A stretch of 64,000 bases of DNA from Methanofollis sp. UBA420 (GCF_002498315.1 NZ_DAGX01000002.1:872067-936066), one strand, 5' to 3'. Counted from the first letter of the stretch, positions 51,360-59,984 are shown. The notes: a model not told the origin generated them from the letters alone. Numbers and translations: made by a program.

Positions 51360-52484
51360 TTACCCCGAGACTTCCATAAACTCTGCCGGCACCGGCATGT
51401 CTGTCACCGGCTCTGTATAGTCCTCGAACCAGAGGGCCGACGGGTTCCGGCGGAACGCCATAAACTTCCCGATATTTGCCGGGTCTGCTGCCTGGTGGTA
51501 CTTGAAGAAGGCACACCCCTCTGTCAGACCCGCGATCTCGATCTTCCCGGTCGCATGAGACATCACAAACCGTGCCCTCTTCGCGAGCCCCGAGACCCGC
51601 CCTTTGGCAGCCTCGAAGATCTGGTACCCCTCCTCCACCGGCACCTGGAACATCCCGTTCCCGAGAGTCGGGCGGCACTGGAAGACATAGTACGGTGGCA
51701 CCCCGATGAACGAGAGTTTTCTGAACAGTTCTGCAAGGACATCCGGGTCGTCGTTCACCCCACGCAGGAGAGGCGTCTGGTTCACGACGATCGCCCCGGC
51801 CTTCTGGAGGAGGGCGAGCGCCTCCACCGCCTGCGGCGTCAGTTCCCGCGGGTGGTTGAACTGGGCCATGATATAGATCCGCTTCTCGTCGGTCGAGTAC
51901 TTCCCGATCATCTCCAGCAGGGACGGGTCGTCGATGATACGATACGGGTTGAAGGCAGGCATCTTCGACCCGATCCTGATGATCCCGACATGGTCGATCG
52001 CCCGCACCGATCTGACGATCGGTTCGAGTTTCGACGTCGCCATGATCAGGGGATCGCCGCCTGTCAGAAGCACGTTCGTGATCTCGGGGTGGTCCCGGAT
52101 ATAGGCGACCTCCTCGGTCACGTCCCTCGTCACCTCCGCACCCCGGTCCATAAACAACCGTTTTCTGAAGCAGAAACGGCAGAAAGTCCCGCACACATCG
52201 GACACCAGGAGAAGAGACGTCTCCCTGTACTTGTGCTGAAGACCCGGAGCAACCGTGTAGTTCTTCTCCTGCGAAGGGTCGAGCACCCCCGTTTCCTCAC
52301 ATTCCAGCGGGCTTGGAACCGCAATCCTGCGGATCGGATCCAGAGGATCGTCCCAATCAATCAAAGAGAGATAATAATCGTTCGAGCGGAAAGCGAACTT
52401 TTCTTCCACCTTCCTGAGGGCGGCCTTCTCATCCGTGCTCAGCGCGTCGATCTGGTCAACTCGTGTCAGGTATTGTGGTTTCAT
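51360..52484 (-). CDS. KamA-family radical SAM aminomutase-like protein
   Basis: A 374-residue member of the lysine 2,3-aminomutase family. The radical SAM motif is CGTFCRFC, followed by the RKR basic stretch, and GGDPLIM binds SAM. The usual PLP motif PGGGGK is altered: the aligned segment reads HATGKIEIAG, keeping one lysine. So PLP may bind, but substrate and reaction could differ from AblA. No ablB acetyltransferase is adjacent, so osmolyte synthesis is not supported by context. Start: ATG 52484 after GAGGTGA. Confidence 0.85.
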   Translation of the reverse strand: MKPQYLTRVDQIDALSTDEKAALRKVEEKFAFRSNDYYLSLIDWDDPLDPIRRIAVPSPLECEETGVLDPSQEKNYTVAPGLQHKYRETSLLLVSDVCGTFCRFCFRKRLFMDRGAEVTRDVTEEVAYIRDHPEITNVLLTGGDPLIMATSKLEPIVRSVRAIDHVGIIRIGSKMPAFNPYRIIDDPSLLEMIGKYSTDEKRIYIMAQFNHPRELTPQAVEALALLQKAGAIVVNQTPLLRGVNDDPDVLAELFRKLSFIGVPPYYVFQCRPTLGNGMFQVPVEEGYQIFEAAKGRVSGLAKRARFVMSHATGKIEIAGLTEGCAFFKYHQAADPANIGKFMAFRRNPSALWFEDYTEPVTDMPVPAEFMEVSG

Positions 52485-52667
52485 GATGTTCACCTCTATC
52501 AGTCCCGGTCAGATCCAGAAAGGAGTTCAATGCAGAACCGGGCATCACGCGGCGTCAAAAAATATCGGCACAAGGACATCTCTGCCGCGTACTGAGTGAG
52601 CACTGATCCTATGGCCCCACCATATAAAAAAGTATAGATCCCGGGAAAACCGTAAGAAATAATATTT

Positions 52668-53072
52668 TTATTGCTTCTTTTTGCGTTTGCCCATAGAGAA
52701 GATGTCGACAAAGTACTTCCCTTCCTTGCCGAATCCAACGACCATCTCCTCATCCCGGGCCAGTTTCTCGATATTCAGTTCATAGGTACCGGGCTCGAGG
52801 ACACGGATCGCCTCGACCTGATCATACCTGTCTATACGGTCCCGGACCTCCTCTGTCTTGCGGGGCGGGGAAGGTGTCTCGGGAACCTCAATCTCCTCTG
52901 TATCGGTCTCCGAGGCGAGCTCTTCGATCGTCTTCCCCTCAAGCACGTCGTCGTGCCTCTTCGATTCTCCAATATAGAGGAACTTCTTCCCGCCGCAACT
53001 CGGGCAGCCCCTCAGGATCTCGGTTGAGCCGTCTTCAAACTCCCTTCCGCATTTGGTACACTTATGGGGCAT
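52668..53072 (-). CDS. oapC: OapC zinc-ribbon protein
   Basis: A 134-residue protein with an N-terminal zinc ribbon (CTKC at residues 5-8 and CPSC around 23-26), an acidic linker with Pro/Ser, and a C-terminal beta domain ending KRKKKQ (PGTYELNIEKLARDEEMVVG). It matches the archaeal origin-associated protein C family, found in an operon with OapB and OapA. Zinc ribbon and basic tail fit nucleic-acid binding. It begins 7 bp after oapB. Confidence 0.8.
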   Translation of the reverse strand: MPHKCTKCGREFEDGSTEILRGCPSCGGKKFLYIGESKRHDDVLEGKTIEELASETDTEEIEVPETPSPPRKTEEVRDRIDRYDQVEAIRVLEPGTYELNIEKLARDEEMVVGFGKEGKYFVDIFSMGKRKKKQ

Positions 53073-53078
53073 TCCACC

Positions 53079-53450
53079 TCACCGTGACGAAACCCAGGCG
53101 CGGATCAGGTTCTCATCCTTCTTGATCGTCTTGAGCTGGTTCGCCGGCCCGATCACCGTGAGCCTGGACTCAGACTTCTTGCCGACAAGTTTGGAGAAGA
53201 AACCGCCGAAACCCTCTCCTCCCCCCTTCACCGGATAGGTTTCAAGTTCGATCCCGGAGAATCCATCGGGCCTGATCTCCATCATCGTCACCTCGATGAG
53301 TTTACTCTGCTCGTCCGGAGCAAGCCCCTTCTCCAGGACGACGATGTTTCCGTCCCGTACGTCGTCAAGGATCAGCCGGACCTTCTCCATCATGGTCAGC
53401 CGATCCATCCTTTCAGCCGAGAGGAAATCGATCTGAACTCCCTGAATCAT
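53079..53450 (-). CDS. oapB: OapB, DUF2073 protein
   Basis: A 123-residue DUF2073 protein: MIQGVQIDFLSAERMDRLT at the start and FSGIELETYPVKGGGE in the middle, followed by GPANQLKTIKKDENLIRAW. I prefer ATG 53450, which has AGGTGA about five bases upstream; GTG 53459 overlaps the GTPase stop by 4 nt and would add three residues. Conserved in most euryarchaea between the GTPase and the zinc-ribbon gene. Function unknown; named for linkage to origins in halophiles. Confidence 0.82.
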   Translation of the reverse strand: MIQGVQIDFLSAERMDRLTMMEKVRLILDDVRDGNIVVLEKGLAPDEQSKLIEVTMMEIRPDGFSGIELETYPVKGGGEGFGGFFSKLVGKKSESRLTVIGPANQLKTIKKDENLIRAWVSSR

Positions 53451-53455
53451 CCTGA

Positions 53456-54097
53456 TCACCTGAACGTCTCAGCCATCTTTTCATAGAGCATCTCGATATT
53501 GTCTCCTTCCATGCCGGAGATCGGAACGACCGGGTGCTGTGGGAAGGCACTCCTGATCCGCTGGGGCGCGGCGTCGGGGAGGTCGATCTTGTTGGCGACA
53601 ATGACAACCGGGAGTTTCCGGCTCTCGATGATCCCGATCATCATGATGTTCACCTGCATAAAGGGATCCTGCGTCGAGTCCAGCATGTAGATGACACCGT
53701 CGATGTCGTCCCGAAGCCAGTGCATCGCTTCGGCAACACCTTCCGTCGCCTCTCTTGCCCGTATGACCGCTTCGTCCTTCTCAAGACCGTACTCGAGGAA
53801 CTCGTTGTAGTCGATCTTCGTGGTGACGCCAGGGGTATCGACGATGTCGATCATGATCGAATTGCCGTTCGAACCGGAGATCGTGATGTTCTCCTTCCGC
53901 CGGGCCCGCCGGGTCTCGTGGGGGATCTCGCTCACCGGACCGATCGCATCACCAGTCCAGTCGCGTACAATCCTGTTGGCAAGGGTGGTCTTGCCAGCAT
54001 TGGGAGGGCCGTAAATTCCAATCTTCGACTTCTTTTTGCGGAAGAAGGCATGGAATAAATTAGATACCGTCAGCTTTGCGCGAATAAGAAAATTCAT
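53456..54097 (-). CDS. oapA: OapA, Era-like GTPase
   Basis: A 213-residue Era/TrmE-type GTPase with G1 GPPNAGKTT (around residue 30), G3 DTPG, G4 NKID (about 170) and G5 ISGMEG. A basic amphipathic N-terminus (KLTVSNLFHAFFRKKKSK) precedes it. It is the first gene of the oapABC set and has a GATGAAG site before the ATG. The set suggests a conserved archaeal complex in chromosome biology; no orc1/cdc6 or clear origin repeat is seen here. Confidence 0.85.
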   Translation of the reverse strand: MNFLIRAKLTVSNLFHAFFRKKKSKIGIYGPPNAGKTTLANRIVRDWTGDAIGPVSEIPHETRRARRKENITISGSNGNSIMIDIVDTPGVTTKIDYNEFLEYGLEKDEAVIRAREATEGVAEAMHWLRDDIDGVIYMLDSTQDPFMQVNIMMIGIIESRKLPVVIVANKIDLPDAAPQRIRSAFPQHPVVPISGMEGDNIEMLYEKMAETFR

Positions 54098-54302
54098 GCT
54101 TCATCCCCTATTCAAGACTTTTCAGTTGCTCATTAGATGATTATCCACCCCGGTATAAATATCCCCCTATATTGGGTGAATATCACCCGGGCGAATATAT
54201 GTTCGAATTTGAAAATACTCGCCAGTATTCTTTTATAGGGGAATCTCCTAGGTAGTGGTATCTGGAATCATCCAGAAAACAGCGACCCTACGGGGTGAAC
54301 TC
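54098..54302. promoter_or_regulatory. Divergent promoter region of oapABC and CBS operon
   Basis: An AT-rich 205-bp gap with several TATA-like elements (GGTATAAATATCC near 54152-54164, CGAATATATG near 54193, CTTTTATAGG near 54230) and the dyad GGTGAATATCACC (54175-54187). It separates two divergent operons, so the dyad is a reasonable operator candidate. Confidence 0.5.
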
Positions 54303-54866
54303 ATGGCTAACGCACGAGACACCATATACGTCGAAACACGGGTTCCGCTGAAGGAAGTAATGAGAGGCAGCCCCACCACCATTGAGGCCGAGGCCACGGT
54401 CGCAAAGGCCGCAGCTCGCATGTGCCGGAGCGAGGTGGGAAGTTGCATCGTTCTTTCAGGGAACGTCCCTATCGGGATCGTCACCGAACAGGACATGAAC
54501 TGCAAAGTCGTCGCCAGGGACCTCAAGCCAAGTTCCATCTATGTCAGGGAGATCATGAGCACGCCGCTCATCACCATCGATTCTGAGAGAACCGTGGGGG
54601 AAGCTGCACAGATGATGATACGGCACCGGGTCAGACGACTCCCGGTCGTCGAGAACGGCAAAGTCACCGGCATCGTCACGGTCAGGGACCTCCTATCCGT
54701 CGCCAACGAGCTCAACGAGATTATGTCAGACCTGATCGTCATCAACCGGGAGGAAAATTATTCCATGGGCGTTTGCGACCGTTGTGGCAAGATGAGCGAC
54801 AGCCTGGTCACCATGGACGCGATGATGCTGTGCAATGATTGTAGGGAGGAGGAGCGCTTGAGATGA
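54303..54866 (+). CDS. CBS-domain protein with zinc ribbon (CBS cluster gene 1)
   Basis: A 187-residue protein. One Bateman pair of CBS motifs covers residues 14-140 (VGSCIVLSGNVPIGIVTEQD and RRLPVVENGKVTGIVTVRD), then a C-terminal zinc ribbon (C158, C161, C177, C180). CBS pairs bind adenosine nucleotides such as AMP, ATP or SAM. The zinc ribbon suggests nucleic-acid or protein binding. First of five adjacent CBS genes; the start has GGGGTGA five bases upstream and the end overlaps gene 2 by 4 nt. Confidence 0.9.
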   Translation: MANARDTIYVETRVPLKEVMRGSPTTIEAEATVAKAAARMCRSEVGSCIVLSGNVPIGIVTEQDMNCKVVARDLKPSSIYVREIMSTPLITIDSERTVGEAAQMMIRHRVRRLPVVENGKVTGIVTVRDLLSVANELNEIMSDLIVINREENYSMGVCDRCGKMSDSLVTMDAMMLCNDCREEERLR

Positions 54867-55621
54867 AGGTGGCAGACGACGTGAGAGTCAGGATCCCGGT
54901 GCTTACCACGGCGGATCCGATGACCAGGGCACGCCAGATCCTGCGGGACGACACATTCCGCGAGATCGCGATCACCGATACGAAGGGGCGTTATGTCGGG
55001 TATATCAATATCACCGATGCCCTGAAAGTCACCACCACCAAGTCGGACGTCCAGATCGAGGGTTTTGTCCGGGACGGTGCGGTGGTGAAACCCGATGATT
55101 CGCTGATTGTCGTTGCACGGGCAATCAGGGAGAAAAAATCCGACTCGGCCGTGATCACGAACAACGATGGGCAGGTCCTCGGGGCGGTCTTGCTCTCGGA
55201 GATCTTCCCGATCCTCTGTACACGGGAAGAACTCCGCGGCACCGTCGCCGATCACATGCACCGGAGCCCCGGAGTCTGCGAGGCCGACGACCCGGTCAGC
55301 AGGGTCTATGCAAAGATGATCGAAGAAGGGATCGCCGCCTTCCCGGTAATGAAGAGCCGGCACCTCATCGGCATCATCTCAAGGAGAGATATCTTAAATA
55401 GCGGCAGGGTGAGAAAGACGCTGGAGAGCGGCGGAAAGGTGCCGGTCGAAAGCGTGATGGTCACACCCGTGATTGCCATCGGGCCTGACGAGAGTCTCAG
55501 GTCGGCGGCAGAACGGATGGTGGAACATGATCTCTCCCAGATGCCGGTCCTCGACGGTGATGTTCTTGTGGGCATGATCGACCGGCATGGCGTGCTGAAT
55601 GGTCTCTCTGCAAGGGAATGA
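54863..55621 (+). CDS. Four-CBS protein (CBS cluster gene 2)
   Basis: A 252-residue protein composed of four CBS motifs, two Bateman modules (residues ~10-115 and ~125-250). Typical turns are REIAITDTKGRYVGYINITD, DSAVITNNDGQVLGAVLLSE, IAAFPVMKSRHLIGIISRRD and LSQMPVLDGDVLVGMIDRHG. No extra domain. Translation is coupled to gene 1 by an ATGA overlap. Likely a nucleotide sensor; partner unknown. Confidence 0.9.
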   Translation: MKVADDVRVRIPVLTTADPMTRARQILRDDTFREIAITDTKGRYVGYINITDALKVTTTKSDVQIEGFVRDGAVVKPDDSLIVVARAIREKKSDSAVITNNDGQVLGAVLLSEIFPILCTREELRGTVADHMHRSPGVCEADDPVSRVYAKMIEEGIAAFPVMKSRHLIGIISRRDILNSGRVRKTLESGGKVPVESVMVTPVIAIGPDESLRSAAERMVEHDLSQMPVLDGDVLVGMIDRHGVLNGLSARE

Positions 55622-55625
55622 TGCT

Positions 55626-56567
55626 ATGCATAAGAATAATCAGACGATGAAACAGGGCGACAGACTGCTGAAAATGCCCGGCAAACTCGACCGCGGCCCG
55701 ATCGAGTTCAAGTCGCGGATCGCCGGGAGCGAGGGCGAGGTGATGGGGATTGCAACCCGCGGCGTCATCTCGGTCCCCCAGACGATGACCATCATCGGTG
55801 CTGTGGAGACGATGACGGCCTATGGTTTCCGCCGTCTTCCAATCACCGATGCAGGCACGCACCGTCTTCGCGGCATCATGACCGCACGGGACATCATCGA
55901 CTTCCTCGGCGGCGGCGACCGCTTCAACCTTGTACGGGTCAAGCACGGCGGCAACCTCCTCTCGGCGATCAATGAGAGTGTGCGGGAGGTCATGACACAG
56001 CGGGTGACGACAATGCCGCATACCGCCACGATCGCCGGGGCCGCCGAGATCATCGTCACGAAGAAGATCGGCGGCCTCCCGATCGTGGACGAGGAGGAGG
56101 CCCTCGCCGGGATCGTCACCGAGAGAGACGTGATGAAGGCCCTCGCCACCGAGGACACGGACGTGACCGTAGAGGAAGTCATGAGCACGGGCCTCAGGGT
56201 GACCGGCCCTGACACTCCCATCGGGTCGGTCACGAGAGAGATGATCACCCACGGTTTCAGGCGCCTGCCCCTGGTCTCGGACGACGTGCTCTTCGGGATC
56301 ATCTCGGCGTCCGACATCATGAAGTACCTCGGGTCAGGGGAGATCTTTACCCGCCTCTCGACCGGCGACGTGGCCGAGGTGATGGGTCTGCCTGTGCGCA
56401 CCCTCACCGGGGCGGAGTTGTATACCACGACCCCGAACACGAACATCAATGATGCAGCGCTGAAGATGCTGCAGAAGGGGGTCGGCGCCCTCCCTGTCAT
56501 CGAGGAAGGGAAATTGATCGGCCTGATAACCGAGTTCGACCTTGTGAAAGCATTTTATGAGGAGTGA
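55626..56567 (+). CDS. Four-CBS protein (CBS cluster gene 3)
   Basis: A 313-residue protein. A basic ~45-residue N-terminus (MKQGDRLLKMPGKLDRGPIEFKSR) precedes four CBS motifs (LPITDAGTHRLRGIMTARD, GGLPIVDEEEALAGIVTERD, RRLPLVSDDVLFGIISASD, GALPVIEEGKLIGLITEFD). The N-terminus is the longest extension in the cluster and could contact a partner. It begins 4 bp after gene 2. Confidence 0.9.
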   Translation: MHKNNQTMKQGDRLLKMPGKLDRGPIEFKSRIAGSEGEVMGIATRGVISVPQTMTIIGAVETMTAYGFRRLPITDAGTHRLRGIMTARDIIDFLGGGDRFNLVRVKHGGNLLSAINESVREVMTQRVTTMPHTATIAGAAEIIVTKKIGGLPIVDEEEALAGIVTERDVMKALATEDTDVTVEEVMSTGLRVTGPDTPIGSVTREMITHGFRRLPLVSDDVLFGIISASDIMKYLGSGEIFTRLSTGDVAEVMGLPVRTLTGAELYTTTPNTNINDAALKMLQKGVGALPVIEEGKLIGLITEFDLVKAFYEE

Positions 56568-56573
56568 AAGGAG

Positions 56574-57413
56574 ATGAAGGCAGAGGATGTGATGTCGTCC
56601 CCGGTCAGGGTAGTTTCGCCCGAGGATACCGTCGCCTATGCGAGAAACCAGATGATCAAACACAAGATCTCCCGCGTGCTGGTGATGGACGGCGGGAAAC
56701 TCGCCGGGATCTTCACGAAAAAGGACATCGTCTACCGCCTCAGGCAGACCGAACCGATCTGGCGGAGACGGCCGATTGACCGCATCCCTGTATCTGTCCT
56801 GATGACGACAGAGCCCGTAGCCGTCGGCCCGGACACACCCATGCGAGAGATCGCCGCCCTCATGCTCGACCGGTCCATCAGCGGCATCCCGGTCGTAAAC
56901 GACGGGGAGGTGATCGGCATCGTCACCAAGTCGGACATCCTCAGGTCGGCAGCGGCACGCTCGCTCACGACACCGCTCTCCGACCTTATGGAGAACCCGG
57001 TGACGGTGAGCCGGTACCACTCCCTCGACCATATCATCGACCTCCTCTCCGAGAGGGACGAAAAACTCATCGCCGTGAACAATGACGGGACTCTTGCCGG
57101 GATCATTACCGAAACGAACCTTGCGTTCTTCATTTACCGGAACGAGTCAGGCGGCATCCCGGAAAGAGATATAACGATGCTGAGAAAAGAAGCATCTGGT
57201 GGAAGAAAGGCATACAGGTATGTCCAGGAGGCCTCTGCGGTCGCCGAGGACGTGATGACACACCCCGTTCTGACCGCACCCCCTGAGACAAGCGCCGCGG
57301 ACGCGGTGCAGATGATGATCGACCGCCGCATCAACAGCGTGGTCATTGTTCGAGGATCAGAGGTCCTCGGGATCGTGAAAAGGGACAATATATTACAGGA
57401 AGTGGCAAAATGA
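56574..57413 (+). CDS. Four-CBS protein (CBS cluster gene 4)
   Basis: A 279-residue protein with four CBS motifs: SRVLVMDGGKLAGIFTKKD, SGIPVVNDGEVIGIVTKSD, EKLIAVNNDGTLAGIITETN and NSVVIVRGSEVLGIVKRDN. A basic linker (EASGGRKAYRYVQEAS, residues ~205-220) separates the last two. AAGGAG abuts the ATG at 56574, an unusually short spacing. It overlaps gene 5 by 4 nt. Confidence 0.9.
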   Translation: MKAEDVMSSPVRVVSPEDTVAYARNQMIKHKISRVLVMDGGKLAGIFTKKDIVYRLRQTEPIWRRRPIDRIPVSVLMTTEPVAVGPDTPMREIAALMLDRSISGIPVVNDGEVIGIVTKSDILRSAAARSLTTPLSDLMENPVTVSRYHSLDHIIDLLSERDEKLIAVNNDGTLAGIITETNLAFFIYRNESGGIPERDITMLRKEASGGRKAYRYVQEASAVAEDVMTHPVLTAPPETSAADAVQMMIDRRINSVVIVRGSEVLGIVKRDNILQEVAK

Positions 57414-58198
57414 GCGAAGAGCTGTACATCCACATCAAGGACATTATGGCAAAGCCGGTAACAATCGCGAAATCAGCGCCCATCACTGACGCCCTTGACA
57501 AGATGCTTGACGAGAACATCGACCCCCTGATCGTTACCGACAACGGGACCGTCGTCGGCACTATCTCCCGGCAGGCAATCGCCGAGACGATCGGCAAGAA
57601 GAGGAATGCCACCATCCCCCCGACAAAGATCCATGTCGCAAACACCGTGGAGGGAGAGTTTACCGCGGCATACCCCGACCAAGGGATCGAGATCCTGCCC
57701 ACCCTCCTGCAGCACGCAAAGATCGTCGTGGTCTTCGACGAAGACCACAAACTCATCGGCCAGGTCAGTTACGGAGACCTGCTGAAGGTGGTGCAGCCCT
57801 CGAAACAGGTGAAGGAGATCCTGGAGCCGGCCTCCACCATCAATGTCGAGGAGCGGGTCGTCCACCTCCGCCGCCGGATGATGGACGAGGATATTGCCAG
57901 ATTCCTCGTCACCGACGAGAATGGAGCGCCGATCGGGATCGTCACCGAGACCGACGTCGCCCGCGCGATGGTCGCCTTCAGGGAGGTCGTGGAGGGGAAG
58001 TATCAGGACCACCGGATCCGGAACCTGCTTGTCCGTGATATCATGTCCGCACCCCTCATCTCAGTGAACGCCAGCATGCCGGTCGGCGAGGTGATCGACA
58101 CGATGCTCACCAAAAAGATCAGTTCCCTGCCCATCACCGATGGGAATGGCCACATTGCAGGCATCGTGACCCGCACATCCCTGATCCAGGCACTCTGA
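57410..58198 (+). CDS. Four-CBS protein (CBS cluster gene 5)
   Basis: A 262-residue protein with four CBS motifs: PLIVTDNGTVVGTISRQA, KIVVVFDEDHKLIGQVSYGD, ARFLVTDENGAPIGIVTETD and SSLPITDGNGHIAGIVTRTS. Last gene of the cluster. Over the five genes there are about 18 CBS motifs, with similar lengths and turns but clearly different sequences, so they are old paralogues and not recent copies. Confidence 0.9.
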   Translation: MSEELYIHIKDIMAKPVTIAKSAPITDALDKMLDENIDPLIVTDNGTVVGTISRQAIAETIGKKRNATIPPTKIHVANTVEGEFTAAYPDQGIEILPTLLQHAKIVVVFDEDHKLIGQVSYGDLLKVVQPSKQVKEILEPASTINVEERVVHLRRRMMDEDIARFLVTDENGAPIGIVTETDVARAMVAFREVVEGKYQDHRIRNLLVRDIMSAPLISVNASMPVGEVIDTMLTKKISSLPITDGNGHIAGIVTRTSLIQAL

Positions 58199-58799
58199 AT
58201 CTCATTTCCACTTTTTTTGGCTCTGTTGAAATCCCCATATCGAGAGTGATGTCTCTCTCGACTGCGTGGAGAGATGCGCGGACTCCTTGCCTTCCTCGCA
58301 GAGATACCAGAGGCTTTCTCGAAGGTCTTCGAGCTGTCCCCCGGCGGAGAACGGGGGAGGGGATCACTGCCTTCCCCGCAATCGAGACCGGGGGCAATCG
58401 CCGAAAATCAAATCCAGGAAGCAGGGTTCGAACCGGACATGCGGCACGCAAAAGATCGTCTCAGGGATGCCGACGGCAACCGGTCGCCAACCACGACCCT
58501 CCACAGGAGAATCTTATAGAGAGGGCCGGACACAGCGCGCAGGGGTGGACTGTGAGGGACGTCAAAGGGGAGCGGAACAGAGATGCACCAGCCCAAGATT
58601 GGGTCGGGAAGGAGAGATGAAGATCATGATGATCTACCTTAATGCAGGGGACGACCGAAGGGAGTCGAGAATATTCCTGCCATCCCCCACACCCTGATCC
58701 CTCCATCTCCAGATCATGAATACACCTCTCTTTCCTCCATCTAACCCAAACCAATGGATTAATCTGATAGAATTCCGATTATAACTCAGGAGAACAGCC
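58199..58799. other. Gene-free region with repeat fragments
   Basis: About 600 bp without a credible gene. It contains a MITE-like end (58219-58244, GGCTCTGTTGAAATCCCC then ATATCG) next to a T7 run, a tight hairpin CTCGAAG-GT-CTTCGAG (58319-58334), a C-rich/G-rich dyad near 58340-58360, and a repeat fragment ACGACCGAAGGGAGTCGAGA (58651-58670) matching 35561-35580. The promoter of the next gene is at the right end. Confidence 0.6.
58776..58786 (+). promoter_or_regulatory. Promoter of deoxyhypusine synthase gene
   Basis: TATA-like CGATTATAACT close upstream of a CAGGAG ribosome site seven bases before ATG 58800. The spacing implies a very short leader or an upstream TATA in the ATTAATCTG region (58759-58767). 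Confidence 0.4.
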
Positions 58800-59774
58800 A
58801 TGGACATGAACCCACGCCGTTCCGTCTGTCCAACGACAGATGTACCATCACTTGTTGCCGCAATGAGCGAATCCGGTTTTCAGGGAAGAAAACTCGGCGA
58901 GTCAGTCAAAATCTGGTCAGAGATGATCCAGGACCCAGACTGTACCATCCTTCTCGGCCTCTCAGGCGCCATGGTGCCTGCCGGCATGCAGGAATGCCTC
59001 ATCGAACTGGTCAGGCACAGGTACGTCGACGCCATCGTCTCGACAGGGGCCAACATCTTCCATGACATCGCCGAACACCTCGGCATCAACCACTATCTCG
59101 GCCACCACCATGTCGATGACGAGTCCCTGTACAGGCAGGGGATCGACCGTATCTACGACGTCTTCGCCTATGAAGATGAGTTTCGGAGCGTCGACCGGCG
59201 CGTCGCGAAGTTTGCCGCGGAACTCGCCCCCTACCATGCCTCCTCCGCCGACTTCCTCAACCGTCTCGGCCATCACATAACAGAAGTCGCCCCGGCCGGG
59301 CGCTCGATCCTCGCCACCTGCACACAGATGGGGGTGCCGGTCTTCGTCCCGGCCCTCGGCGACTCCTCCCTCGGCATCGCCCTCACCGTCGCCAGGCGAG
59401 AGGGGGTGGATATCGCCATCGACCAGATCGCCGACGCCGACGAACTCACCCGGATCGTCGAGATGTCAAAAAAGACCGGGGTCGTCTATATCGGCGGCGG
59501 CGTCCCGAAAAATTTCATCCAGCAGACGCAGGTGATCGCCTCCATGCACGACCGCGACCTCGGCGGCCACGCCTACGCCGTCCAGTACACCACCGACGCC
59601 CCGCACTGGGGCGGACTCTCCGGGTGCACCTTCGAGGAGGCAATCTCCTGGGGAAAAGAGTCAGTCGAGACAAAGAGAGTCCAGTGTTTCTGCGACGCCA
59701 CCATTGCAATCCCGATCGCCGTTTCCGCCCTTATCGGCAGCGGCCTTGTGCGGCCATACGCCCGGGGGGACTGA
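58800..59774 (+). CDS. dys: Deoxyhypusine synthase
   Basis: A 324-residue enzyme that transfers the aminobutyl group of spermidine to a lysine of initiation factor aIF5A. Landmarks: GLSGAMVPAGM, STGANIFHDIAEHLG, PALGDSSLG, and the active-site lysine in GGGVPKNF (about residue 240), followed by a DAPHWGGLSGCTFEEA segment. Complete length. CAGGAG seven bases before the ATG. It is upstream of tRNA-Ser and the ribosomal operon, in the same direction. Confidence 0.94.
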   Translation: MDMNPRRSVCPTTDVPSLVAAMSESGFQGRKLGESVKIWSEMIQDPDCTILLGLSGAMVPAGMQECLIELVRHRYVDAIVSTGANIFHDIAEHLGINHYLGHHHVDDESLYRQGIDRIYDVFAYEDEFRSVDRRVAKFAAELAPYHASSADFLNRLGHHITEVAPAGRSILATCTQMGVPVFVPALGDSSLGIALTVARREGVDIAIDQIADADELTRIVEMSKKTGVVYIGGGVPKNFIQQTQVIASMHDRDLGGHAYAVQYTTDAPHWGGLSGCTFEEAISWGKESVETKRVQCFCDATIAIPIAVSALIGSGLVRPYARGD

Positions 59775-59800
59775 CCACAACCCTTATTACTCTCTCAACC

Positions 59801-59811
59801 TAATATAACTG
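59801..59811 (+). promoter_or_regulatory. TATA box before tRNA-Ser/ribosomal operon
   Basis: TAATATAACTG, 60 bp before the tRNA-Ser gene, preceded by purine-poor sequence. It could serve tRNA-Ser and the S13 operon together. Confidence 0.5.
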
Positions 59812-59870
59812 AACATCATTCATGGAGCAGCGCCATGCGTTGCGAGTATCCACGGATGCGACATTGACAA

Positions 59871-59955
59871 GTTGAGGTAGCCAAGCCTGGTATGGCGCAG
59901 GTTTGCTAAACCTGTGTCCCCCTGGGACTCGAGGGTTCAAATCCCTCCCTCAGCG
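59871..59955 (+). tRNA. tRNA-Ser (GCT)
   Basis: An 85-nt type II tRNA. The acceptor arms GTTGAGG (59871-59877) and CCTCAGC (59948-59954) pair fully, with one T-G pair, and the discriminator is G. The anticodon loop TTGCTAA in stem CAGGT/ACCTG gives anticodon GCT. A long variable arm (TGTCCCCCTGGGACTCG) identifies a serine tRNA. T-arm GAGGGTTCAAATCCCTC is canonical. CCA is not encoded. No intron. Confidence 0.95.
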
Positions 59956-59984
59956 CTTTGACCACATCTAATTGAGGCGATTGG

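Noticed and set aside
52499..52579. 26-codon minus-strand frame just before the KamA gene
   Set aside because: No ribosome site and no attenuator-like structure; it lies in the leader and shows no run of a regulatory codon.
54098..54302. Possible replication origin next to oapABC
   Set aside because: AT-rich, but no repeated origin recognition boxes and no orc1/cdc6 gene in the window.
58425..58460. GGTTCGAACC resembling a tRNA T-arm
   Set aside because: No matching acceptor, anticodon or D-arm on either strand; the motif is simply palindromic.
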